Below are positions 12,260-23,402 of a stretch of 64,000 nt of DNA, one piece after another (the first letter of the stretch is position 1; the number at the start of each line of letters is the position of its first letter). The notes beneath the pieces were generated by a model, which saw only the letters and a list, made by a program, of their open reading frames with translations, had not been told where the DNA came from and did no database searches. The translations under genes were made by a program, and so were the position numbers. The stretch comes from Trileptium ribeirensis (taxonomy: Eukaryota > Nematoda > Enoplea > Enoplida > Thoracostomopsidae): contig JASANE010030027.1 of assembly GCA_030248225.1 (NCBI GenBank), positions 49,257-113,256 of the forward strand, written 5' to 3'.

Positions 12260-14640
12260 GCCAGCGCGAAACACCCACTGCTCGTGCTTTTATGCTTGGA
12301 AATGTATATATATATGTATTCGCGTAAAAACATGGGATTTGTGCACTTTAAATATAAATGGATCTTCTTTTTTGCACTGAAGTATTTTTATCGCTTCAGA
12401 TGGTTATTACGTGGTACTGAATACACATGTATCTCTAGTATGTTTTTAATGTGTCTTCTACGAAATACACGATGTGTTATGAGGGCGGTAGCATATTGTA
12501 TATCGTGAAACTTCCGCAAAACAGTTCATTTCTTGATATATTTTAGCGTCGAGCAATATTGCGTCGGAAATAAAAACTTTAGGACCCAAGAATATCTTGC
12601 TGTAAAAAGTTGCGAAGTTTTTTATTTAGGTTTGACAGTCACAAACATAGCTGTTTTCGAATTTCTGCTGTTAGAACCCATGCCTCTAGCTGGGGTCCCA
12701 CATACAGATTTATCAATCAGAGAAAATAAAACTTTCCTAAGGTTCAAAGTTATTCTACAGTTTATCATGCTATAAATACTACATGAGGAATTCGTACCAA
12801 AAATTAAATACAATATACCTAGTGTTACTCTAGCGGAATAAGAAAAGCTATAACGCTAAATTTTATTGTGAACATCTATCACCATTGCGATAAACAAAAC
12901 CAATTATCAGCAGAATATTTGAGACGACAAATTTGAGATGTTCACTGGTATACATTGATTTAACAGAGATTTAGAAATGAAGGTTATTGCAACAAATAAC
13001 AAGAAGCAACACAAAGACCACTCTAGCGGCAGAGCGCAAGCGTAAACCTAGCCTCGAGGGTGGAGATTGTTAACCATATAATCAATTTATAATTAACTCA
13101 TAATAAAAGTACAAAGACTTCCGCATCCACGCATTTGCCTAGTCTACTAACTACAGCATAGAATGAGAAATTTATTCTTTAATCGGCAATACGGAGTTGC
13201 GTATGAGTTAACCGCGACCAAAATTAAAGATTGAAAATAACACCAGTACGTCGAAGAGTGATATATAAGCAAGAGTCTTATACACAAAGCAAGTTTTTAT
13301 TAAGTCCAATATCCAATAAATAATAGTTGCAACACTTCACCGTTGGTACTGACAGGCAGTCTTACGTGAAATATCTTGAGAAACTTGATGGACTACCATC
13401 GTATGCATATTGGCAGGCGGAAAACAATGCAGAAGTCATGACTTATTAGGAAACCGCATGCCTAGTTCTTTACAAAGTCTTTGTCGTACAATAGCCAATT
13501 ATAATAAATCTATTCATCTCTATCCATTTGGTAAAAATTTTATTCCTTGTTATCAGACTTTGTATATTATTGCATTCGACTCTTCAATCTCTTGTTTTGC
13601 TGCGATTCTCGAAATACTTAACAACAACAAAATTCAAACACAAAACTTGGAAGGAAGTAGAGCGCTTTACCGTGACGAATGGGCCTCTTGTGGTTTAATG
13701 AAACAGGCATCTAGATTTAAACTTTTTCAAGTCAGGTCAGAAAAGGCAATCACTTTCCAATTCTACAAGCAAATAGCTTTACGTTTAATATACCAGCGTA
13801 AGTAGCAATATGAAATATGAACACAAGGTCCCATCTGTGATTTGGTATTTTAAATCTGAGCAGAAGACCATAAAATGCGATTTTTCATGCAAAAATTGCC
13901 CATTCTGATTTTTGTTGCGGTTGAATTCGGTGTTAAATTATAATAGTTTGTTATGCTTTTTCAGTACGCAGTGCTTGTTTTAATTGAACAAATGTCACTA
14001 TGTTCTAAAAACTCAAAATGAAATTGGGTCAATGTAACTTTTCTGGTCAACTTGGGCCATTTATGACAATCGGGCCAGTTACGACAATTATTACGATAGT
14101 GGTGCTTTTACATACATACATGCACATATTACACGTGTATGCATATACAAAAAGTGTATCTGTAATAGTATGTGTAGTGTAGTAGTATATATCTGCAAAT
14201 GCGTATCTGTAATAGTATATATCTGTAATAGTATTTATGTGTACATAATATGTTGGCCAATCTGTTTATACATATATAATACAGGCGCAGCGCCACGGAG
14301 GGTTGCGGATTCGGCGCCGCTTCTCCTGATATATCTAGGGGGGTGCGGCTTTCGATACATGCATTAAATATGTCAGAAAAAATGTTCGCACAAAGGCGTG
14401 AAAAAAATTTTGCAACTTCGGCGCACTAAACATTAACGCAATGGAGCCGCTCACCGTGAAGAAAATCGCGCGCCCAGGGTTCCATACTGAAAAACCAACT
14501 CGTGTGATGAAAAACAGTCCCCTGTTTCAAAAAACTGCTCTCCGCATAGTGAGGCACGTGCTGCACGGTCCCATACAGTGAAACAGTGAAATCCCTAAAG
14601 TGAAATCGTGCTAGCGTCCCTGATATGATGAAATATACAC
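12260..14640. other. AT-rich sequence, nothing identified
   Basis: Short chance frames only. Low-complexity TACATA/GTATA stretches lie at 14100-14280, followed by a GC-rich segment (14283-14345) of unknown origin. Confidence 0.4.
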
Positions 14641-14662
14641 CTTAACAATATTATCATATTTT

Positions 14663-15320
14663 ATATAATATATATCGAACTATAAGATTTTGCATGTTCG
14701 GATGGTACTGTTACGTTCTGACATAGCCATTTGTTTATAAAACACCAGAACTCTGCAGTCACGGCGCGTCCAACGCTTGACTGTAGTCAAAAACTTGAAC
14801 CGTTTAATAAGAAATTGTCTACTCGTGGTCTATATAAACTGTATATGTATTTTGACTATAAAACACTGCCAATCTATTGATAGAATCGAAGTATGTATAG
14901 TATCTCACACTGTTGGATATTTGACTCGAAATATGTAGCAAACTATTTTCCCTTTACGCAAGTTCTTGGCTGTCAGCAGTTTTCTATTTCCGAGCTGTTT
15001 ATTTCAAATCTTTCCCACTTGGTGTGTTATAATATATATCGAACTATAAGATTCTGCATGTTCGGAGAATACTGTTACGTTCTGACATAGCGCTTTGTTT
15101 ATAAAACACCAGAACTCTGCAGTCACGGGTATACAAAGCTTGACTGTAGTCAAAACTTTAACCATTTAGTGAGAAATTGTCAACATGAGATCTATGCAAA
15201 CTGTATAAATATTTTTACTATAAAACAATGCCAATCTATAGATAGAATTAAAGTATATATGTATCAGCAATTTGTCAGTTCTCGAGGTTTTCATTTCAAA
15301 TCTTTCCCACTTGTTGTGAC
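14663..15320. repeat. Diverged tandem pair, period 364 bp
   Basis: The block beginning ATAATATATATCGAAC at 14665 recurs at 15029. Shared landmarks include ACACCAGAACTCTGCAGTCA, TTGACTGTAGTCAAAA and TTTCAAATCTTTCCCACTTG, in the same order. The second copy has lost about 60 bases before the last landmark. Confidence 0.85.
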
Positions 15321-15329
15321 TTTTCATTT

Positions 15330-17545
15330 CTTTAATTTCAAGTTTACTTAATGTTTTCCGGGTTCTGACATTTTCGATTTTGCCGGTTTTTAATTTTATA
15401 GTCAGAACATTTTCCCTTTCCCATTTCCCAGCATTTTCCAGGTTTCGGGTTTTTCGTTCTCCAAAATTTTTCTACCTCCGGTCTCACTAGCAATCCATTT
15501 CCTGTTTTCCAGATATTAATGATTTCTTGCCATTTTTCAATTTAGCACTACCTATCATGTTGCTGCTTCCCTATCATCCCGTTCTCTTTTTTCATGGTTC
15601 ATGTTTTCCAACATTTCAAATTATGTAACATTTTTTCATTACACGAGTTTCCCGTTTCTCCAGTTCCCCATTTTGCAACATTTTCATATATTCTGTGCTT
15701 CCAGTACCCAATATTTCCGCCATTAACAATATCTGTTTCCCCAAGTTTCCTATTTCCAAAATTTTTCTGATGCCCTGGTTTTGTGTTTCGCAACGTTTCC
15801 AAGATTACGTTTTCAACATTTTCCGGTTACTGACTTTTCTAAATCCATTATTTATCAGTTTTCATGTTTCCCAATTTTCCCGTTTCTCCACATTTGTCGT
15901 TTTAATAAGCTTTTTTGGGTTACAAAGACTGTCGATTACAAACATTTTCTCGATTGCACAATTTCCTGTCTTTTAGCATTTCCTGTTTCCACTAGCTGAA
16001 ATTTTAAAGTTTCCCCATTTTCTGCTATTTTCCGTTACGCACATCTTTCCATTTTCCTTGCGAATCTTCAGTGTCATAAAATTTTCTTTATTTCCAAGAG
16101 TACCCATGTTTTCTCAACATCTTAGATTTTCCCGATACCACAGTTTTCCTTCATTTATTTATGTTTTCTTAATTCCACTTGCCAAAATTTCTTAAACCGA
16201 CAGAAAACATTTTCCCGGTTCCTATTTCCTAACGTATTTTCATATCTTTAGTTTTCTGCTTCTACATTTTGTCGTTCCATAATTTCCTGTCCAGAATATT
16301 TTCATTTACCTACCATTTCGTTTCTCAAAATCTTCGGATTTCCAGTTTTCAAAGTTTTGCATTTTCCAGCTCTAGACTTCCCTGTCTTCAAACTTTTCAG
16401 CTTCTAGTTTGCAAGAATATATCGGTTTCTCTCGGTTCCAGTTTCTCCTGCATTTTCCAGTTTCTCACTTCCTTCGCATAACTTCTTGTTTGCCAAAATT
16501 TGCGGCTCGAGTATCCCATTTCCAAATATTTTCCTTTTTCTCAAGTTTGCAGCTCTCCTAACATGTTCCTGTGAAGCTATTCTCAGTTCCTAACAATTCC
16601 GAGTTTGCAACATTCTAACATTTTGCGTTTCCTCATATTTTTATTTTTTAAGTTCCACTAAAAATTTTATACCGTTTTCAAAAGTTTTCCTATATTCTGT
16701 TTTCTCGATTTTGTAACATTTTGCGCGCTTAAAAGCTTCGCATTTCAAAAGCTCCCATTTCCAAAATTTCGTTGTTTCCCTCATTCCATTTTCCATTTAT
16801 GGTGTGGCTCATTTCTCCACAGAATCTTGTTTTCCAGTTTCAAACAATTTCCTATTTTCAAAGTTTCCACCTACTGCTTCTGAATTACTATCGTCTTTCT
16901 ATTTCCCAATTTCCTCATACATTTACCATTTTCCCAGTTTTCCGATTTTTTCTCGGGTTTAACAGCCACCTCGATTCTAAATATATTCAAATTTGACGCT
17001 TCCCGACATGTTGCCGTTTCTCAACTTTCCCGCTTTACAACATATCTTATAGCTTATTATATATTTAACATTTCGCGACATTTTCCGAATTTAAATCTTT
17101 TCCTTTTCCCAAATGTTTTGTTTCCAGTTTCCGTTTCCTGAGATTTGCATATGACGTGACTTTCCGCTCCCCAGAATTTTTAATTTTCCGAGTTTCAACA
17201 TTTTCCTTTCCGAAATATTCTGTTTATCTACAGTTTCAGTTTATAGTTTACCAGGTTATCCGTTTAAAATATATTTCTCAAGTGCCATGTTTTCTAAGTT
17301 TCTGGTTTTCGATATTTTCTGATTTCCCCGAATTTATCAATATCCTAATTACCAGTATTTTTACTCTTGCCAAAATTTTTATTAACTTTTTCGTTTCTAC
17401 TATTTCCCGTTTTCCAACAATTTTGAGTTTCTCAAGTTTCCTAAGATTTTCCAATCTCATGTTCTCCCTTCACAAATACGCTAAGATTTCCCTTTCCCGG
17501 ATTTTACGTTTGCTGCGCTTACGTTTCCCCACATCAAGCTCGGCT
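15330..17545. repeat. Degenerate pyrimidine-rich tandem array, left part
   Basis: The plus strand repeats loose variants of TTTCCCA-ACATTTTCCAGTTTC with units of about 18-24 bases. Individual copies differ greatly, but the words TTTCC, CATTTTC and AGTTTC recur throughout and A/G-rich words are rare. Minus frames read strings such as GNRK and ENVGK as by-products. The array stops near 17545 and resumes near 18300. Confidence 0.85.
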
Positions 17546-17798
17546 AACACAACGCGATGCCACTAACCATGCTATTTTGCAACACCGTATGTGCATCCGC
17601 ATCCATTTTACGAAAAAAATTGGAAATTCGATAAGTACTAACCCAGAATTAGCGATTTCAAATGAGGTAGTGACCGTTCGGTGACACTTTCCAGCTTTTA
17701 AGTAAGGATTCGTCTATGTCCACGAACAAGTTTAATGTAACTGTGACGTCATAAATGAAATAGTACTACAGCATATCTGCTATTATTCGTAGTCATAA

Positions 17799-18295
17799 TG
17801 TAACCTTCGTGGTTCTAGGATGTGTTGGTGCAACTAAAACTGCATACGAAATAACAACAGATTGCCGCAAAACAAACCAATGCGACATCCAAGGAATACG
17901 TTATTTTATAAGCTTATCCCTGAATCCTTGATGCGTCAGCATATATATTAGCGTAGTTTATTTCTTGCCATACAATACAACAAAATCAAATACGGTACAT
18001 ATAAAACACAGCTTAACCGTGCTCACCAGATCATTTTAACTGCACAGCTTCTGAGCTGGACCAAGGCCCGCGCAACTGGTTCAGTCTTACTTTTGTAACT
18101 TAATATCTGAGAATTCAAACTATGTTTTGCTTCAAAGCTGTAATGCTTTTGATTGACATACAAGAGATGCGAAGCAGCGTACAAATGATTGGTACTGCAA
18201 AATCTACTCCCTAACTTAATTTTTAATTTAAGCAACAGAGAACCCTTTCTTATCAAATGAGAAATATCATGGAGATGCAAATCTCAAACGGAAAT
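17799..18295 (-). mobile_element. Solo LTR relic related to LTR element B
   Basis: The left edge TGTAACCTTCGTGGTTCTAG aligns with the LTR edge of element B (TGTAGCCTACGTGGTCCTAG). Further in, AACCGTGCTCACCAGATC and GCACAGCTTCTGAG align with the same order in that LTR. The rest has diverged and the right end is not certain. It sits exactly where the pyrimidine-rich array is interrupted, with no internal coding region, so a solo LTR is the simplest reading. Confidence 0.6.
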
Positions 18296-18299
18296 CAGT

Positions 18300-21150
18300 T
18301 TCATTGTTTCCATTTCCAAACACTTTACCGGTTCTCCGGTGTTCTGTGTCACCGCATTTCTCATTTTATAAGTTAATGTTTCTCAATAATTTAACTTTTC
18401 TAACGTCCTTATATATCTCCGTTTTCATAATGTCGACTTTCCTGTTATTTTCCCATATTACTGTTTCGCAATATTCCCTAGTGTCCCGATTTTGAACATT
18501 TTCCCAATTCCCACATTCGCAAGTTATCGGCTTCCCATCATTCTTGTGTTTCAACATTTTTCATTTCTAGTTTTTTTATTAGGCTAGATTTGTTTCCAAA
18601 TAATTTCCTTGCTTTCTATTTCCCAATATTTCTCATAAAAGTTGTTTCCTTTTGCAGTGAATATCCGGTTTCTAGGTATCCAACTTCCAGTTTCATGTCT
18701 TCTTTTTTGGAATACCTTTTCGTTTCTAACTGTTAGCCGTTTCTCTACCTCACTATTTGTAATCGTTGCCCAGTTTTTTGATAGCCAATGTTTTCCGTCT
18801 CTCAAGCAGTTTTCCCACTTTATTATTTCCCAACACTCTGCAGTTTCCTGATTCGAAAAGTTTCCCGAATCCCATATTTCCCACCGTCGCTAATTTGCAA
18901 AACTTTCTCATTTCCTGCCTTTCCAATTTAACTAGGTGTTCATTTGGACCAGTTTCTGGTTCTCTGTTCCCCAACATTTTCGTTTCATGAGCTTCTGGAC
19001 TTTTATCACTTTCGCGTACCTCAAGCATCTGTCGTCCTAACATTCAAGGATTTTGTGTTTCCCTCCGAACAGTTTCCTGCTTCCCAAGGTTCTTGTTTAC
19101 CAGCAATTTCCAGTGACCTACATCTAAAAATTATCCGTTTTCCTACGCAGTATTTTCAAACATTTTCCATTTTCCCACTTCCCGGCATTTTCCCTTTTTC
19201 CAACTTTCATGGTTTTTAATATTTTTCATTTCCAGTATTCTCTGTTTAAGCAATTTCAACAAATTTTCCTGATTTATGTTTTCTGTATCATTCTCATTTG
19301 AAGCGTTTCTAGTTTTCCAACACATTTCGATTTTCAATTCTAACTTTTCAATATTTTTAGTTTCATGTTTCCCAAATAGAAAAAGTTTCCCAACTTTCTC
19401 GTTTCCTGTACTTGACATCTGCCAAACTTGGCCTTTCCCAATATTTTCTAATTTTATAATTTACTTAATACCAACTTTTTTGTTTCCCAATTTTCAACTT
19501 CTATTCCAATTCTACTAATACTGGTTTATCCAGCTTTCCTGTTTCTCTACATTTTTCTTTTTTCGTAATTTCTTTTTAAGTAGTTTTTCGCGTCGAAAAC
19601 ATTTTTGTTTTGTTTTTTATATCTTTCTCATTTCAAGGGTCTTACGGTTTCTAACACTTTTTCGTTTTCGTAGCATCTAGCTTTCCAACATTTGCATTTT
19701 TCGTGTTCGCTACTTCCTAGCTATTTGTGGCATTCCAGCATTGTCCAGTTTCCCTGCTTTGATTTATCCGTATCCCAGCATTGTCCAGTTACCAACAAGC
19801 CAACGTTTTAACGACTTCCTTCGTTTTCTAGTTTCAGGTTGCAAAATTTTTTGTTTTTTCAGGTTTTCCTTCTCCGAAGGTTTTCGATGTCTATAACTGC
19901 CGTTTCCGGATATTTGTCAGCTTCACCCTTTTCCAGATTTTGTCGTTTTCCAACATTTCACTTTTGTAAACTTTGCTGTTTCCCCACGTTTTTAATTTCT
20001 ATCGTAACCATTTAACTAACTTTCAAAATGTATGTTTCAAAAAATATTTTTCTACTTTCATTTTTCTGTTTCACAACATTTCCATGTCAAGACACTCCCA
20101 GCTTATACTTTTCTTGCGTTTCCGAACTGTATGACTTATTAACATTTGACAGTGTAATGTTTGCCAATTTTCAAGAACGCTTTTCCGCTTTCCCATTTTC
20201 TTGTTTTTTAGCAGTGTGAAGTTTCCTACATCTTAACATTAGTTTCTATATCTACCGTTTATCAATATTTTCGCGTTTTTCACTTACCAACATTTTCTCC
20301 ATTAGTGTTCGTTTCCAAAGATCTTCGATTTTCGATTTCGCAACATTTACCCATTTTTTTAGTTTTTTGTTTTTAACATTTATCAGTTTCACGATTAACA
20401 TGTATCGCTTCCTGACATATTCCAAGTTTTCCTGTATCCAACTTTCTAGCTTTTCAATGTTCGCAGTTCACATCATTTCCTTTTCAAGAGCTTCCCATTT
20501 TCCAACATTTTTCTGTTTTTCATAGCATTCAATTTCCAGCGGTTTCGTGTTTCCCCACTTTCACACATTTTCCCGTCTTGCTACTTTAGTGTTTCTCAGC
20601 GGTTTGCTTTGTAACCTTAGTTGTTTCCCGTCATATTCCATTTTCCGATATCTTGTTTAACTTTTTCCGTTTTCAACATTTTTCATTACCTGCATTTCTC
20701 TGATTACAAGCATTTATTAGGTTATTGAATGACAAGCTTTCTTTTTCTAAAGGTTCCTAATTTCCGGGTGCCCTACATTTCCGTTTCCCAAGTATCTAGC
20801 TTCCCAGTGTTTTCCAGTTTAATATTCGCTGAGCAATATTTTCTACTTTCAGGTTTCCTGTTCCCGAGCACTATTTCTTTTCCAGCATTTCGCGCTTTGT
20901 AATATATAATCAAATAAAAAAATAATTCCTGTTTTCTATTCTTCTTTATTTTACTATTTACCGATGTTTTGCAGTGTCCCAATTTTCAACAATTTTTCGA
21001 TTTCTAAGTGTTCTGTTTCCCAACCTTTCTATTTTCCGTCATATTGCATTTCTCATTCTCTCCGATTACTAGTTTTTCGTTCCTAAACTTTCAAGAATTT
21101 CTTTTTACAATACTTTTTCGATCATCTCATCTCTCGACGTTTTCAGATTC
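18300..21150. repeat. Degenerate pyrimidine-rich tandem array, right part
   Basis: This is the same repeat as 15330-17545, with the same words and strand bias. Together the two parts cover about 5.1 kb. No coding potential is indicated; all frames in this block are read-through of the repeat. Confidence 0.85.
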
Positions 21151-21172
21151 ATGTTTTCTATTTGAGAATAGA

Positions 21173-21275
21173 GGCGTGCGCCGATGAGAAATCGGCGGCG
21201 GCGGCGTGAGAGCCAAAATGTATCGGCGGCGGGCGGCGCGCCGGCGCGCCGCCGATGGCATTGGCCGATCCAAAT
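21173..21275. other. GC-rich palindrome cluster
   Basis: In very AT-rich surroundings this 100-bp block is almost all GC. It contains a perfect 22-base palindrome at 21232-21253 (arms GGCGGCGCGCC) and an inverted repeat at about 21180-21197 (GCCGAT GAGAA ATCGGC). It abuts the right edge of the pyrimidine-rich array. It may be the end of a mobile element or a structured insertion; no function is assigned. Confidence 0.7.
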
Positions 21276-21961
21276 TAAAAAATTTAACTATCAAAGTTTT
21301 TACGCATAACATTAAAATCAATTTTTCGATTCCGAATTATGTTTATGCTATCTTCATTTCCCATACAAAGTAAATGTAAATTAACGGCTCGAAGCCAATT
21401 GACAGCAGCATGTGTTTATTAATACACAAAATTTTTAAAGCTAATACACATTTATATATTGAATATAATATTCACTGAAATATGTTCAATGCAAACATTA
21501 CCTCGCATGTGAAATAGATACAGATTTCACAACGATGCGTATTTTTCTGCAAATTAGTTAATCCAAAAATGCAAATTATTTATTAATAAGTTGTGACTCG
21601 TCACATTAACGCATTAGTTTGACGCTCTCGTTAATTAAAATTGTAAAATGCTAATTAAGAATAAAAATAATCGAAAATTCAATATAAGGATGATTTAAAT
21701 GAATCATGACGATAAATCATGTTATATTACTGACATATATTTATATCAAGACAATAATCAACATTAAACGGATAATCACCGGGTGTTTAAAGTTGAGTCA
21801 TAGAGAGAAACAATATATAATAGTTCAGAGGTGATATTTTAAGAGCTAAATCTGTAGCCAAATAACGAACTCAATTATCAAACTACAGCTGCTTCGCTCA
21901 ACACAAATTGCAAGCAGCTGTATCAAAAAGCTATTTGGGTACAGCTGTAGCTCTCAAAAGG

Positions 21962-22195
21962 TTAGCTCTGTTCAACACCAACAAATAGAACATACTGCTG
22001 AACTAACATAACAATTACGGGTGGTTGTAACAAAAATATCTCAGGTATTACTGTATCATTAGCTTTCTTCCAGGATTTAATTTCCGGGCTATGATCGACA
22101 TCAAAAAATTTGTCATATTTCACGCTATTCAGCACCGAATTTATGAAGATTTTAATTGCTTGAAAATCATAAAATCTCTGTGTACTTCGTGATTT
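21962..22195 (-). other. Open frame without ATG at its head
   Basis: A minus frame stays open for 78 codons between two stops, with protein-like composition (for example KYDKFFDVDHSPEIKSWKKA). It may be an exon or a broken mobile-element fragment. It does not match wntless and I cannot name it. Confidence 0.2.
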
Positions 22196-22409
22196 TTACT
22201 TTGAATTCCACAATATTATAGAAAAGTACTTAAATTTTTTCGAAACAAGTGAACCGATACTGTTTGAAACTATTTTGAATTGTTTTCCGGACAGAGTCCG
22301 AAAAATCGCTAGTAGGAAATTTTTGGCAAAAAGTCCAGAAATTTATGGACAATGCCCACCTTAAAATTGGAAATTAGACATTTGCGAATGACTGAATGCC
22401 AGCTCCCTT

Positions 22410-23402
22410 TCAAGAAGAATCAAGACACTGTTTAACAAAATCATAATTGTCGTGAATAACGACAATTTTGTGAACATTAGCCGGACTAAGCATCGAGCGC
22501 CTGGAAGTTACGACGTAACCAGCGACAGAGAACACTCTCTCTGATGGGACACTCGTTGCAGGTACACACAAAACTGACCTAGCCAGTTTTGAGAGAGCAG
22601 GCCAGTCACGCTGCCGTCGGTTCCAGAATTCAAGTACATTCTCATTAGGTACGTCATCAGAAATGCACGACAGCAACGAATTAATTTCGTGGTTGAGCCC
22701 GCGAGACATGTTGTTTTTCGTTGAATGTTTCTTTGCCAATAAACTTACACGCGGGCAGGACTGTTTTGGCTCAGAAGCTCCGCCACTGTCAACTTGCCTG
22801 GTTTCAACAACAGGGGCTGGTTGCTGGTAAAAAGGACACGCCATTTTATTGAGAAAGCTGGCGCGATCAGTCTGGTTATCATCCAAATACTTAGATACAA
22901 TGTCCAGATCTTTGCTTCTAGGATCCAGCAAAGCTGCAGTTACCAAGTCTTCTGTGATTGGAAATCGTCGACTTAAACAGTTCATCATAGCACCCTTTAA
23001 TTGTTTTATAGGAGCTGAGTCACGGATCTTGCCTACCAGCTTCGATTCCAAAATACTGAGAAACAGCAATGAAAGGTTTGCCGTTGGATAATTTGACCCC
23101 GAAAGCACCTTTGTACTTTCATCGAAGTCAGATAGAAAATCGGCTAACTCGGCAACCAAACTCCACTCGTCGTCGTCTAAATCGTGGCTGCCCAATCCAG
23201 CGGAAACCAGGAGCCTAGATACAGCGATTTTGTTGCGTAACAAACTTTGAGTCATCCGTAAAGTGCTGTTCCAACGGGTGGAGACGTCGCGTTTGAGAGT
23301 AGTAGGAGGCTGAACGCATTGATTGGCCATTGTATGCAGCGGCTCATCGTCTTCGAGTTCCAAATTTCCTTCCACAACGAGTTGGTATTCCAGTTCAGCT
23401 AT
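22410..23402 (-). CDS. hAT-B transposase exon 4 (dimerization)
   Basis: Acceptor AAATTTCAG precedes 23402; stop at 22410-22412. The exon includes TRWNSTLRM and the hAT C-terminal motif near its end. Confidence 0.9.
   Translation of the reverse strand: MAELEYQLVVEGNLELEDDEPLHTMANQCVQPPTTLKRDVSTRWNSTLRMTQSLLRNKIAVSRLLVSAGLGSHDLDDDEWSLVAELADFLSDFDESTKVLSGSNYPTANLSLLFLSILESKLVGKIRDSAPIKQLKGAMMNCLSRRFPITEDLVTAALLDPRSKDLDIVSKYLDDNQTDRASFLNKMACPFYQQPAPVVETRQVDSGGASEPKQSCPRVSLLAKKHSTKNNMSRGLNHEINSLLSCISDDVPNENVLEFWNRRQRDWPALSKLARSVLCVPATSVPSERVFSVAGYVVTSRRSMLSPANVHKIVVIHDNYDFVKQCLDSS

Noticed and set aside
13410..13805. 131-codon plus frame
   Set aside because: No family features and no ATG-based start that stands out.
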